Shown piece after piece: positions 27,401-41,701 of a stretch of DNA of 64,000 nt. The translations under genes and the position numbers were made by a program. Position 1 is the first letter of the stretch. Every line of letters starts with the position of its first letter. This DNA comes from Sitta carolinensis (taxonomy: Eukaryota > Chordata > Aves > Passeriformes > Sittidae): assembly GCA_032173965.1 (NCBI GenBank), contig CM063292.1, positions 3,362,001-3,426,000 on the forward strand. The letters are read 5' to 3'. The notes below the pieces were generated by a model, which saw nothing but the letters and a program-made list of their open reading frames with translations, did not search any database and had not been told where the DNA came from.

Positions 27401-30400
27401 CAGACAGAGCATTTCCTTCAGCAGTCTCACCCCAAGGCCTGCTCAAAGCCAATCAATCACTCCCCATCCTCCTCCTCATCATTTCCTTTTAAGCAATAGT
27501 TGGAAATAGCCCCATCTGCTCTGAAAATCAAAGAGCAGCAGCTGCTGATCTTTTAGAGCAGCCTGTGAGACTTATGGATATTGTCCTGAACAACTCAGTC
27601 AAAATTAATTATAACCTAGATGGAATTAATTAGGGGCTATCTTTATTTCATCTCCATTGTTGTGCACACAATTGTTTTGCTACTCCTCACATGACTTGGT
27701 AATTACAGTAAGATGAAACCACTTAAGATGAAATGTCCTGAACGAGTTTTGATTCAGATTTACAAGAGTGTGTTTGCAGAGCTGGGGGGAGAAGAGTGCT
27801 GTTTGTTAAATACAGAGCAGATCTCCACACACACACACACAAGAGGTTTGCCAGCTCTTATCATTGCTCAGTTGGGGCAGCAAAACAGAAAAGTTTTAAT
27901 AATAAAAATAAAAATAAAAAAAAAACCCAAACAAACTGGCTAGGAACAAGTTATCTCTAGCACGGAGAAATTGTGGTGGAATTCTGTTGGAAAATTCAGA
28001 TTTTAGATTCAGGAAGCCTTCCCCTCCTATTTGAAGGTGTAAGAAGCTTCCTGAGATCTGTTACCAATAGTTTTATCTTGCACTGTGGGAGGGAGTTTCT
28101 AGAGGCACTTTAATTCCAATCCAGATCAAATAGCTCTAATCAGTATTTTCTCAATCTTTTATCAAGGCAGGCAAGCGCCTGCACGTGACACAGATGCTTC
28201 CCAGATGGATTTCAGCTAAAAGGAAAGAGTCTTATCAGGACTGAAAAGACACAGTGGCAGATTTCTATTTGGTTAGTAACCGCTGTCCTCATATTAACAT
28301 CTTTGATTAGATTACAGGAATAAGATTCTCTACTTTGATAGTATAAAACCCATTTGAGAACAGCAAAAAAAACCCAAACCTTTCATTTGAGAGGAAAACA
28401 TCCATCTAGTTGTAATCTACTGAAATAATTTCTCCCTAGAAGCATAACGAAATTATCCTAAAATACTAATGTCTGCTGCACATGGGCTTGGGGGAGGCTA
28501 AATGGAAGCTGACCCTCCCTGTGGACACGAGGGCTTTGTGTTTCCAGGGGTAATAAATAACACATCCCTTGTTGGAACCAGCAAATGCAATGCCTGGCAC
28601 TCCTGGGAATTAGGCTAAATTGAGTCTAGGGCACAAAAGTGAAGGTGGAGCTGGGTGATTAATTCATGTGGTGTGTGCTACGAGGCAGATCCAGAGGCCC
28701 TGGGTCATGGGGACACTATTTTTAGAGTGTGAAATCCTATGAAATTATCATGACTTTCACATGTATAATACATGAGGAGGCAGGGAGGCTCAGCTTCATT
28801 CTGCCTCTTCTTACAAGCAATGGTTCGTGAGTGGATTTTTGCCTCATCAGTCATGTCAGAACCTCAGGAGAAGGAAACAGCCAAGTCAAAATGGTTCTTG
28901 ATAGCAGCAAACTGTTCTAAAAGTGCTCAGCTGTCTCCTTTCTAAAACTCACACACAGGAGAACGTGCTAAAAATCAACACGAAAGCCATCGGGTAGATT
29001 TTGGGACAGGTATTTCAGTGGGAGCCCTCCCAGGCATTCCAGAGCAATCCTAGGCTCTCCTGAGGTAATTCCTGTTAAAATGAGTGCTCTGTATCCATCT
29101 CTGGTTCTACAGCAGTGATTTTCATGTGGAGGTACAGAGCTGTACCCAGCAGGAGGACTTGGGGTACTAAAATGGTCCAGTTATACAACACACACTCAAA
29201 ACGTTCAGAAAATTTTAAACTGAAAAAGTACACAACACTCTTGTGGTTGTCACAGATACTCAAGATTAACTAAGTGTAGCAATAAATGAAATAAAGATGC
29301 ATAATTTCCTTAGACCCTAATAGTCCTGTGACAATCTGACTTGATTTCCAAAGCAATTTTCCTATTTTTTATCCTCTGGAGAACAATTGCTGTTTACCAA
29401 GTTGCTTCCCAGAAACCCTGCTGTAAAATATTAAAACTCCTGTAAGCAGGAAAAGGTCATCATTAAAATTATGTTTAGTAGAGCACAAGAAAAACTCAAA
29501 TCATCCAAATAAAATAAATTATATGTGTTTATATAAAAGCTATGTCTTTCCATTATGAAATTGGTTTAATTAATAGGAATTTTAGTCTAAATCCAAACTG
29601 GCCACAAAAGATTCTTCACAAGCTAGCAAAAAAAAACCCCAAAAAACCCCAAAAATTATTTACTTATGTGTGCAAAATCCTAAATATTTCACACAATGTT
29701 GTTCAAAGGATCTTTCTGTGATTTCAGTCGCATTTTAATGTTAACAGCATAAGAGACTATTTACAGTTCCTCCTGCTCTAGAAGAGGATTTAAAAACCGT
29801 GTGGCCCAACCAGCCACACTATAATTTCCCACATTTAATTAGAAAATAGATGAGATGAGTTTATTTGAACTGGTACTTGAAGTAAGCAATTAAGTGCTTC
29901 ACTTAATAGGAGTGTGTGCTCTAAATCTGGCCTTTCATTACACACACAGCTCCCCACACAATAGGTTTCTAGGCCCAGACAGAAGCTTGCAGGCTCTGCT
30001 TTAATAAAAAAAACACTATTTAGGAATATTGTGATGTATTTCCACTGCCCCTGAGGGACTTACACTAATACAGCCTATTATCTGTCCTTATTACATAGAA
30101 CTAAGTATGCAATTAATTGGCAATCTGGAGTGGATTATGGAAACATTCCAGATGGATGGGGGCTTATCACAGCGTTTTGCTGCAGCAGATACTGTAATTT
30201 CCTAAGTTTGGGACACTGACTTTACATGAATTTATTTCTTTGTCAGATAGGTCCTGTGAGCAAGAATTTCCATTTCCTTTTACAGCAGAGGCAAGGGCTG
30301 GAGAGGCAGCACAAAGCACGTGGGAGATAACACAGTATTGTTTCAGCAGACACAATGGGATGTGTGGGCTGCACCTCCCTCAAGAAATGAAAATGCAATC

Positions 30401-33400
30401 AATTGACTTAGTTAATATTTTGCTCTGTGGGAAAAACTCCACCAGACAGTCTGGAGCTCCATTAATCCATGGCAATGCATGAGCTGTGGCAGCCTAAGCA
30501 GGAGAAAGCCCTCTGTGGTTTGCAGTTTGGGGGTGAGAGGGTAGATGTTAACCTTTGTATCCTTGCCTTCCACTGCCACTGGAGGTGGATAATGCAGGAA
30601 AACCCTGGGATCTGGAGCTGTCACTGATGGCTCCCCTGCCACGGGAGCTTGCTGGGGGAGAGCTCAGCTGGGAGCTGAGCCCAGACAATCTCCAGAGGAG
30701 AGCAGCAGACCTCAGCAATGCATCACAGAGCAGGCAGGGGTTTGGAACACACCACCCTCCCAGGAAGTGTTCTTTAAGATTTTCAAATAAGATGTTATTG
30801 TGCACAAACCTCATCAATGTGTTATTGACAGAAAGGAAATGTACAGAGAGCTCCTGCTGCCCTTGGCTCTTTCAGCCCTTTTGAAACCAGCAGAACATGA
30901 GCTCCTGCTCTGCTGCACCAAACAGAGGGAGAAGCCATAGGGGAAAAACCTCTCACTGTGTCACACTTTGGGGCAAATTCACACATTTCCCTTTCTGCAG
31001 TGGCAATAAGCATCGTTATTCATTAAACTACCTAGGTCTGTGTAGATAAACAGTCACCTTCAAACAGCATTCATGTTATGTAGCAGCTCTCGCTCCATGT
31101 CTCAAGACTTCTGTTTCCTCCCCTCAGCATAAATGTCCAAGAAAGCTACTACAATGCATGGATGAGTTGTATTCTTGCTTGACTGGGTATTGGTTCCTAA
31201 AATTGAACAGCTCACTGTTTTTCCTATGCACTCAGCAAGTATCAAAATCCTTGTGAACATTTATAAATGCATATTTGCATAGACCACAGCTCAGCCAAGT
31301 AACCCAATCCTCATGTGAACTACATGCCCTGCTGTAGGAATTCTCACTTAATGTAACTTAAGATATAAATCTGACTGTGAAATAAAATATCTTTTAATTC
31401 TTCCAGCTATACCCAAGCCTCTTGATTCCCCCTCCTCTTTGGCACTTGTCACTCTCATTTATTTTCAGGCTGCTAATTGCCCCCTTTACGTTTCCATCAA
31501 CAGACCCCCACACATCCAGCAAATCTCTGGGTTGCTTTTGCCATGTGTTAGGATTAATAATTAATGAAGCCAGCTGATTGTTCCAAGTGACCCATTATTA
31601 TGTCAGGGCAGAGATGAACTAGAGAGCAGACAGGATCCTCTTCTGAACCTCCAATTTCAATATCAAAGCTCAAAATCAAAATACCACCAGCAACATAAAT
31701 CTATTTCTCTCAAGAGATTTTGTTTTTTTTTTTTTTACAGAGCTGGCCAGAACAGTCCCTCAGCCTGGAAAGCAGATATTCCCATGCTCAGGGCTTTTGA
31801 AACATAAACTGTTTTTTCTCCAGTGTGTGGCATTTCTCAGTGTTTTTCTGACATTTAAGTATCATTCAGGTATTTAAGGATAATCAAGAAAAGAAAAAGA
31901 ACGGGAAAGGGAAATGTACATTAGAGAGAAAGATCAAGGGAAATGAATATGTATAGCACACACGAGAATAAAAGGCTCGTATACAATGGGATGCCACAGA
32001 GCAGAGTGGGAGGGCTTCTGTTCATTAAGTGTTGATACAGTGGATTTAAATAAAATTGAATAAAATCCAATTTAAATGCCTGGATAAAAAAGCCTTGAAC
32101 GATCAGGCAGGGGACAGAATGGATTTCTGTCCCTCAGAGGTCAGATCAATGCCTGACCAACAGCAGCTGCAGATGGTCGACTGCAGAACCCTGCAAAAAA
32201 AAAAAAATTAAATGGTTTGATCAGGTCTGCTGATCCTTTTTAATCCCATTCTTCACTGTTCCTGTAACATAACATTTATCTCTAGTACAAAAAAAAAAAA
32301 CCCTATCACAGGTGTCTTAAAAGAGTTGGTATCTTACCAGTTTTTATCATGTCTCAAAACACCTTAGCCTCTACATGCATAATCCTAAAACAATACTATT
32401 CAATTCTACAAGAATAATTGATACTTCAGCAAGAAGTCAGTGAATTCACCCGCTGAGAAAATGCAAACAGACTAATAAATGACAGCTCATCAATTGATTT
32501 GCCCTCACGAGCAAAGCTTCACTGGAGATAGCACTGCACAGCTCATTATCAGCCTGCTGTTAATGTAGGGCTCCCTGCTTTGAGATTATTTAAGGATGAC
32601 TAACTCATGTTACATTTATTTCCTCTAAACTTGCTCAGGGCTACATGAAAAGCAGGAATCAATTAATTATTTGCAGGACCATTCAAACAGCACGATAAAC
32701 AAAATTTAGGCTTTCAACTCAACACTTTTGTGGGGTGCAATATCACATGAAGTCATACCACAAGAAATGAAAAAACCCAGAAAGGTAAAAATTAATTTTC
32801 CAGTGGGTTATAAAACCACTGAAGCGTTTTAAGTGTGAGAGCAATTTAGGGTTGGAAATGTTGCTATCTGAAAAGTTTAAAGTGCAGATGGAATTGCATA
32901 GGTTTCATTGTTTTCAATTGTGTCTGCCTTCTTCACTGTTCATAATTAATATTTATGGAATGCAAGACTTTTCTTAAGAGCCATCCTACTGCCTCAGGAT
33001 GTGTATTTTCTCAGCAGATGACTCCCATTTTAATCCTTTGCATGTCATGGTAGGGCACAGAAAAGGAGGGTGCTTATATTCTCTCTAGTTGGCTGCACAG
33101 CTGAAATGGAGTTGCTGTGACTTCATTGTCCCCAAGGGACTCAGCACGGGCAGCATGTTTTAGTCATGACAGAAGGCAAAACCTGTGCGTGGTTGTTTAA
33201 GGCAATCACTGAATCGCTTTTGTGTTGTGCCTGGTATTGATTCACTCTGAACTGCTCTTGGCTTTCAGCAATAATCTCACTTTACCCTGAGATGTGTCAG
33301 GGACTGCCCAGGTGGGGACAGAGGAGTCACAGAGCAGCCTCTAATGGAAATTACAGACAGGTTACAATAGAGTGGATAAAACATCCTAAATGAGATACTC

Positions 33401-36400
33401 CTGCCTTCTGTCTTAATACCTGGCTTACTCTTGGATTTCTGCTTCAAAAGATGGACTGGAATCTCCAGATTTTGGATTAGACACTGGGAGCAATCCCATA
33501 CTAGTTTAAGGAATGGGTAGATGATTTTATCAAGCTGTTGCCAGCTCAAATGAGATTATAATGCCATAATACAATGATACTGAAACACTGTGGTAATAAC
33601 TCACATAAATTAAGAAAACTCTGCAGAAAGTTAAAAAAGAGAAGTTTCATCTAAAACCTGAGTGGACAGCACATTTGAAGGTATTTATTATCCAAAAGGA
33701 TGCAGGTATATTGTGCTTCTTCTCTGCAGGGAAAAGGAACCAAGACCTCCCCAGAGATTTTCTGAGGTGTTTGCAAAAAAGGCCTTTTTATCATTTTAGG
33801 AGAGCAATTACTAACCACTTCAGCCATGGAGTATCAGCACTGTCTATCTTCATTTTTCCTGAAAATGTTAAAAGTGCAAAATCCACCGGAAAGCTCCTTG
33901 CAGAGCAGCTGTGGGTTATTTCTGGTGCCCTTTCTGCCCGTGGTCTCAAATGCACTGGCCCACATTGAAGGAATATGCCTTACCATGAATGGTCTGTGAA
34001 ACAGACAGTCCTGGCAGCTCAGTACTGGAAACGGGATGTCTTGAGGGAAAAAATAGAGCTGGTGAGAGTATTTCAAATCATTAAAGTGCATTGAGTACTA
34101 ATTAATCTGTAAAGTGACAATATGAACAGACTGGCTGGATCCTCTTTGTCTGGTTATTTTGCTGTGTGCCAACACAGAGCTATTCAGGGATACCAGAGCA
34201 GTTTGTTAAGTACATGACTGGGTGGTGTATGACTAAAATTTCCTGGAATTACATATGCACTTGATTTTCATGTACAAAAAATCTGACTCAAACCTGTGCT
34301 AGGTTAGCAGTGCCATTCTCCTTGTCCATTTCTCTCTGTGTTTCAAAAATCTGGCTCAAGTTTCTGGTGTCAAGTCTGCCGAATTTCCTCCAAGACAACT
34401 GTTTCGTTTGCCAATTGCACTGCTACTGGAAGGGGACAGCAACTCTTCCCCACCCAAGATGAAGCAAGGGGAAGAAATAGTCTCAAAAATCAGACCTGTT
34501 GTCATGGAAACCAGAACGAGGATTTTCCAGGCCAAAATGGATGCATGTATAAATCAGAGGAAAGGAAAATCCTAGCCTTTTATAAAAACACGTTAAGTGG
34601 AAAATGTCTTTATCACAGGAAGTCAGATATTTACTAGCTCAACAAATGCTGCAGTGCAAAGCAGTATGTGAGTAATTTTTTTTTTTTTTTGCTATAATAC
34701 AATATGATCTCATCAGCACCAGTGGTTCATGCATTTGAGAGAAAGGCAGTAGTAGCCATAGAAACAGCCTGCTCCTCCTGAGTGGCAGAAGGCATCGTGT
34801 GACACCCACTTTTGGTGGTGGCCTCACACTCTGCCAGATTTGTGGCTGCTTTTGAGTGAGGGGGTTTTTGGAAGCACCTCAAGCCACTGGAACCAGTTTT
34901 ATTCTGTGCAGCTCCACAGCGTGGCATCACCTGAGAGAAGGTACCTAAGGGAGGGAGATTCTTTCTGCAGGATGGGAAAAGGTGGCTCCAGGGGTGCTTG
35001 TAGAAACAATGCTTTACTTTTTCTCCCTGCATTCTTGGAAAGTGTGTTGCTACAGCAGTGGAATAAAATCAGAGCCATTACACCATGTACTCCTTCAGTA
35101 TTTGTGTGGAGAGATGTACAAGTGAAAAAAAACAAACCTGCCTGAGGCCACAGACCGAGACAAGGGCCGTCCTTGGAAAAAAAAAAAAAAAAAAGGTGTT
35201 TTAATTTTTCAATCCCAGCCATTCACACAAAGCATTTCACCACTTCACCTTCTTTTCTCCACCACCTTGAACCTCCCCTTCCCCACCCCGGCCACCAGCA
35301 CAGAGCTCTCCCTAAAGGCGAAGCTTGGCCTGGGCTCTGCTCTCCTGTGACACATTTTCTGTTTAGTGCTGGAAATCGCTGCTTTAAACTGCAACTTGAG
35401 CCCTGTCTGGGGACACACGCCCTGAGTCACCTCTAGCAGCAGATGATTTACAGGCAGCCCTTCAAAGCTGCCCCAGCTCACTGCTATTATCTCGATCTCA
35501 CTGGTACCTTACCCAGTGTAAAAGCACAGGTTATCCTCTTGCTTGTTTGCAATGCCTAATTAGGCCCAAGCTGTAAAGAGCCAGACTGACCTTTAACAGC
35601 TTTTGTACTGGGGAGAAGAGCTGGATTTGCAGTTTAAGACTGCTTGTTGATAATAATGGTTACACTCTCCTGTGATAAAGCACAACTTGAAAACAGAAGA
35701 CACAGAGAAAGCTGCTGTGTTCTGCTCTGGAGAGCATCTGTGGGGGGCCCATCTGCCACACGTGTTTTATGAAGGTTCTGGGGTACCCACACGTGGAATA
35801 AACACTGAGACGGAGGCAGTTTATTGCCCTGACTTCCTCCCACAGCTCATGGCTCCAGCAGGCAGTGCAGCTGGGTCACACAGGATGCTGCTGAATCACA
35901 TAGGAAGCTGCTCCAGAACCAGGCTTTTATAGCCCAAAGTTTTGAAAAAAAACCCAGCCTGGAACTGATCGGAGTAATTTGGCAATGCTGAGATGTACAA
36001 GGACATGACTGCATACTATATATAGTATATATATACATACACCCCTGGGAAAGGCATGAGGCAGGAACAGCTTCCACTCTCACACTTTAATCTGGTGTCT
36101 CACCTTTTCCCGGATACTATGGGAGCAGGGATCCCAGCACTGAGCAGTCAGCAACAACTGGGTGCTCCCACAGCTTGCACTGGTTTTGCTCTGGGCAATA
36201 ACCATCCCATCGTGGGCTCTGGGTTACTCAGTGAAAGGTAAACCAAAGGCTTTGGACTCTGAGAGACACACTCCACACCTGGACAGAAATATGGGAAGCA
36301 ATCAAAAAGATGAGTCAAGGTTGGAAATAAACTGTGCTGCACAAACAGAGAATGAATAGAGCAAATCCAGCCCAGGTGGAGGGGAAGAAGCCGAGTGGGA

Positions 36401-37610
36401 AAAGGAGCTGCACGTAACAAAGCAGTGCAAAGCCACTTGCACAAACCCCTGTGAAACTGCAAGCAAGTTATTTGTTTACTCAATGGCCCTTGACATCACA
36501 AGCCATGATCATGTTTCCATCACTTATTTTCAAAACTTGAGGGTTTTCCATACAGCAGAAGACAAAACACTGGTTTCTTGTTGCACAGTGGGTGTCAATA
36601 CTGCACACTGCCAACAAACACAGCTGCCCCGCTGAAAAAGTTCCCTCACAAATCTAAGATGTTTCAAGGGGTTTTCTCCCACTGTTTGGAGAAAGAGTCT
36701 GCATGCATTAAAGAGGTGAACAAGGGTGAAAATGAGTTCAGGAATGTTACCAGAACTTTCCCATCTCCTACTCAAATAGGTTTTTGTTTGCCGGACACAG
36801 CGCACTGAAATAGTTTGATTTTTTTCACTGTGTTTCCACCTCATTGTTTCTGATGGCAGTAGCACTTCCAGGGTTCGGGGTCGGCAGACCAAACAGTCTG
36901 ACCCCAAGGACACAATTGTGATAACAGCCTGGGAGGTGATGCGTGCTCACAAACAGAACAAAGAGTCTGGGCCACAGTGCTGCTGTGTGTAGTGCTGCCC
37001 ACACGACAATTGAAACAGATGGAATTAAGCTGTGTTCTGAGGAAATGAGACCTTCTGTTTCCATTTGATCCTCTGCTTTCCATCCTGCTGTACTATATAT
37101 GGAAACAGCTAAAGTTATACATTTTGTGTGGAAGACTTCCTCATTGGGAAAAATACACTCAACAAATTCTAAACTTCCTTCATAGAAAGCAGCCTATAAA
37201 TGAAAAAACAAAAAGTAAACCAACCAAACAGAAAGAAGAAGCAAACCCAAAGACTGCTGATATTCACTGACAGAATTCTACCATTTGACTCTTTTACTCA
37301 GTTACAGGCTTGCTGTACTCCTCTACAGTTTTCACTAAACTCAGATTACAGACCTTTGCAAATAAAACAGAAGAGCTGGGTAATGCAATAAGTAATCTGG
37401 AATTTAATTCAAACTAGGCCTGGGCTAAGCAGAAAATAAACAAAAGGGGCTGTGTAGGGTTTCTCAGCATCAGAGGTTGCATATTTGGAGGAAAAGGTTC
37501 TCTTGTTAAGGATTGTTTGCCTTGTTAAATTGGCTGTGGTTTATACGAATATTATCCCAACTGTAAGTACATTTTTTTAAAATACTTCATGTTCTAATAT
37601 CTACCCATGA
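21478..37610. other. Gene-free AT-rich intergenic DNA
   Basis: I recognised no exon or structural RNA here. The segment is AT-rich, with many TAATTA-type words (for example 27.59-27.72, 31.54-31.62 and 32.44-32.70 kb) that could mark conserved non-coding enhancers. It also holds simple repeats: a (TTA)n run near 23554-23576, a short (CA)n run near 27826-27841, and an 18-A run near 35178-35194. The open frames are short and appear random. Confidence 0.55.
23554..23576. repeat. (TTA)n microsatellite
   Basis: About seven TTA triplets occur in a row, with one disruption at the end. No other function is visible. Confidence 0.75.
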
Positions 37611-37675
37611 TCACAGAATCAGAGAATGGTTTGGAGGTGACCTTAAACATCATCTAGTTCCAACCCCAATAATCA
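37611..37675 (-). mobile_element. CR1 LINE fragment
   Basis: TCACAGAATCAGAGAATGGT is followed by a diverged GGAGGTGACCTTAAACATCA and TCTAGTTCCAACCCC. This is the reverse complement of the classic CR1 3' end with its octamer tail. It is heavily truncated and non-functional. Confidence 0.8.
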
Positions 37676-39249
37676 GATTCATCTGTTCACTGCACCCTCT
37701 CTCCTTTTATAGAAGAGTTGGTTACCAGCAGGCAGAAGGGTTTGTAAAGGGAAGTACAAAGACTTGTAAAACGCAGAACTTCCTTTGTGACTACCTAAGG
37801 ACTCAGTTGGGGTGAGAATCCGACTTGCTTTCACCCTTATATGGCAATCCCACAAAAACCCGAAGGCGAGTCAGGTGAGAAGCTGAGAAGGCTCAGCTCC
37901 TACAGCAGCCACGTACAGCCAGAGCTGAACACACAGGTAAAAGTGCATGGGGTAGGTTTGCACTGCACCTTTTAAAGTCAAAGGGATTTTGTGCTGAGGT
38001 CACCCTACAGATGATCGGTGAGGGGGCTCAGCCTATGGCTAGTTTCATTAAATAACATTATTGCAGGATTTCTCTGTGACTGCAGATGGCTTGTGAAACT
38101 TCATGTCTTCATCAAAACAGGAAACACGGAGCCTAATGGCATTAAAAGAGGTGAAATGACTTTTGTGTCCACTAGACCCTAAAACATGGAGAAGGGTCTT
38201 TTACAATTTAACACTTTTAACTCAATGTGATCTCTTTTGCAGAGGCCAGAGTTCTGCAATATAATAAAACATAACTGAAATGCTGAGTAATAACTGGGAA
38301 GCGAAAAGCATCAGCCGTGTTTCCTCCATGTGACTTACAGCGGTGCTTATCTACACTCCAGGCTGCAAGAGGCTGGAAATCTAATGGCTTATTTTGACCT
38401 ATTGGAGTCCCAATCTCCCTTTCCCAGAAGCTGAATGAACCCCAAAATACCCTGCTGAAAAGTGCCTCCGGTGTGATATCACCAGTTTTGGAGTTCTCAG
38501 ATGCCTGTGGCTGAGAGGGCTGGAGTTCTGCTCATTGCATGTGTGAATGCAGCTAATTATAAGCTCTTTGGAACAGACAGAAATCCTGTCTCTGTCTGCA
38601 CAGTCTTTGGCACAGCAGGGTCCCTTTCTCAGCTGGCCTTCAGTGAGAACTCAGTGTGAGGTATGAATCACATCAAAGGTGAATCAGAACGATTCTGAAT
38701 CACTGACACCAGAGGATAACAACTTTAACATATGTATACAGGACTAATGAGCTGCAAAATTTCTCTGTTCCAACTCAAAAGAGGAGTAAAAAAAATTTTA
38801 AAGAAAACTAAAAGATAACTAAAGTTAAACAGATGTGCTTGATAAAAAGGCACAGATGTTTAGCTCATCATTTACATTCTATTTTGTTATTTTGAAATAA
38901 TTTATTTTAACTGAAGAAGACTTACCTGAACTGAGAAACTTGAACTGAAATGAGGATTACCTGGAACTAAGGTCATATAAATTTTCTGTGGTCTTGGCAA
39001 ACCAATAAAACCAAACCTAATCCATTTTATTAAAGTCAAAAGTACAAAGTCTTTTAAATAAAATAGCTCGGGGTTTTGAGGTTTTGGGTTTTTTTTCAGT
39101 CTGCAATCAAACACACGTCTAACATTAGTTCACAAAATTAGCCTCAATTGTTTATAGAACCTTCTTGTGTTTTTTCCCCTCTTTTTTTTTATACACCAAT
39201 ATATTCCTGAATGTCCTTAAAAGGCATCTTAGTGTATTCTCTCTTTCTT

Positions 39250-40360
39250 ACTGGCAGAAACAAAGCACTCGAGACACTCAACCAGCTCTGCTGAGTAGCT
39301 CGAAATACGCATAAGGAAGTGACGACTCATTTAAGGAGAGCTGCGAATCGCCGCCCTTACGCACCAGGTTTCCAGCTTGACTCTTTACACTCTCGGTGCA
39401 AAAAAAAAGGCGTTGAAGGGGTGTTTAGCCTCTGACCTGGAAATTCTCCCGCAGCAGGAGCATAATCTGTGCGATTTAGTGGCTTTAAGAGCTAGTTACC
39501 CTGCAGTTTGCAGCCTAATGTCACAGGCAAGTGACAAAACGCCATCCAGGAGCAGCAGGAAGCTCGGGTGAGATTGATGGGCAGGGCAAACAAATCCACA
39601 GTTCAGAGTCACCTCTGTCACAAACGGGCAAGGCTTGAACTGAAGAGGATAAATCTGAGCTAAGCCAGGCCAGGTACCTTTCAGTAGCTTTTGACTGATT
39701 CTGACCTCAGTAGTTGGAGAAAAAGGGTCATGAAATCATCATTTGTTTGTGAAGATGACACTGGTCAATCAGAATTAGCTGGCTGGTTGTCAGTCTTAGT
39801 GCAAGGTCAGTAAGACTCGAATTTCTACTCTTATATTTCCAGGCTGGAAAGAGGTCCTACAGAAAGAGATAAAATATGAAACACAACCCATAAAACAAAC
39901 AAATGTAAAAAATCCAATTGCGTGTGAAGCAATACATCCACAGAAACACTAACCTTTAAAAATAAAGAAGAAAAAGTTAACCTGAATGAAAAAACTTTGT
40001 TCTTCTCATTCTGCACGTTTCACTTTTCTCCTCGGGCATCAACTGTTAGTTCATTAACACCGATGGAAACCAAACCCAGAGTAGACTTTTTCCAGGACCT
40101 GTTCATGTAGCCCAGGGAGGGACTTCCACCAAGAACCGAGTTTTGTCCTCGTGGCCATTACGCAGAGTTAATAAGAAAGGGATAAACTAATTTATTACAC
40201 AAGGTTTACCTCAAACACACGGTGTGTAAAGGGGGGAATCCAAACCCGCTCGGAGCGTTGCTGCAGCCCGCAGTGTGAACAGAGAACTTCCTAAACATGC
40301 GATGCCATCGTGTGGGCAAAGACAACTCCAGCAGGTTCCAGAGGAACGTCAGTGAATCCG
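39250..40360. promoter_or_regulatory. CpG-enriched patch, possible promoter or enhancer
   Basis: CpG dinucleotides are visibly more frequent here than in the surrounding AT-rich DNA, for example in the stretches around 39300-39370 and 40225-40310. No TATA box or coding exon was identified. It could be a decayed CpG island, an upstream MEAK7 or non-coding RNA promoter, or a conserved enhancer. The call rests only on composition. Confidence 0.25.
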
Positions 40361-40734
40361 GCAATGTTTTGAGTTAAAATGGTCATCTCGACCCTACTGT
40401 GGGCAGGGACACCTCCCACTAGCACAGGATGTGTTTACATCATATGAACATGCCACTAATTCATTTTTACTTGCTATGTCCTGACCCTGCTGACAGGAGC
40501 TGGGTAACTCCTGTGTGGTGACCAGAGAATCTGAAACAGCATCCACCCTGGAATCCTGGTCAATCTGTTTCTGAGCTGGCAGCAAGAAGATTATTCTACA
40601 GGTTTTGATAACTTTTTGCATCCGTGAAGGTTAAAAAATACACTATTAAAAAGTGTGGTTTAACTTTATGAAGATTTTTACTCATTCTTGCAAAAGAGAA
40701 AAACAATTGGAACTCTGTCATGGTCGGTACAGGC

Positions 40735-40892
40735 AGAATCAGAGATTGGGATGGGCTGGAAAGGACCTTAAAGCTCATCTCATTCCAACCCCTGCCATGG
40801 GGCTTTCACTAACCCAGGGTGCTCCAAGACCCATCCAACCTGGTTTGGAAAACCACGAGGAATGGGACATTAGTAACTTCTCTGGGCAACTA
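40735..40892 (-). mobile_element. CR1 LINE fragment
   Basis: The + strand reads AGAATCAGAGATTGGGATGG, then GGAAAGGACCTTAAAGCTCA, CCAACCCCTGCCATGGG, CATCCAACCTGG and TTCTCTGGGCAAC. These landmarks match in order the reverse complement of the CR1 3' region. Internal small deletions and mismatches show it is old and inactive. Confidence 0.85.
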
Positions 40893-41701
40893 ATTTTTTC
40901 CCTCTAAATTCTCTTCTTTTGTACATTTCTGCTTTCTGTTGGAAACACACACTGATCGGATTAAAATTAAAAGTTAAATGCCAAAGCTGCTAACCTGTTC
41001 CATGGTACCTCGTTGCAGGAACACTCACAACACCAGATTTGTGGGAATTTGCCAATCTCCACCCATCTGGAAGGAGAAGGAGGCTTCGCATTGAGCTCAG
41101 GCTGCAAGAAAATCAACCAGAGTCAGACAAAAGAAGAAGTGAGTTCTGGGACCAGAGTTTTGCAACCACTGAGGTTCTAATTTTCTCCCAAGTATTCACA
41201 TGTCTAATTGAAGGCATGGCCAGTCCCTGTGACCTTGCATTCATCCCTTAGCCTATGTACAGCATTTTTACCTCTCAGTCTCAGACCAGCTTGATTTTGC
41301 CAGTCAGGAGGCAGAAACTGAACCTATTCCTTGAGAAATTGTGGTGCTTTCCCTCTGCCCCATGGCCATTGGAACCCGGAAAGGGACCTGTACGTGTATT
41401 TATTACACAAAGGCACACCCAGCTTTTACTTTCCCAAAGTTGTTTCCAGCACAGATCAGGGCCAGCAACACCTTCCCACAGACCCTTCTGGGACCTTCCC
41501 ACGAAAAATTTTGGGATATTTTTTAAAATGCTTCAGAACAGAGCACCTGGCACCTCAGCCCTGACAGGAGCAGCAAGAGGTGGTAACTCTGCCCAGCCTA
41601 TAGCTCTGAGTTTTAACTCTTTTTGAAACACATTTTAGGGCCAGGGTGATTGAGGGAAAAGGGATGCCTCAGGAAGAAGGGTCTACTCAGGGAGGAAAGT
41701 T

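Larger units (their letters stand above)
37676..41640. other. Intergenic DNA upstream of the MEAK7 promoter region
   Basis: I recognised no coding exon. The stretch contains a CR1 fragment (40735-40892) and a patch with raised CpG frequency (39.25-40.36 kb), described separately. The remainder is AT-rich unique sequence. Confidence 0.55.
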
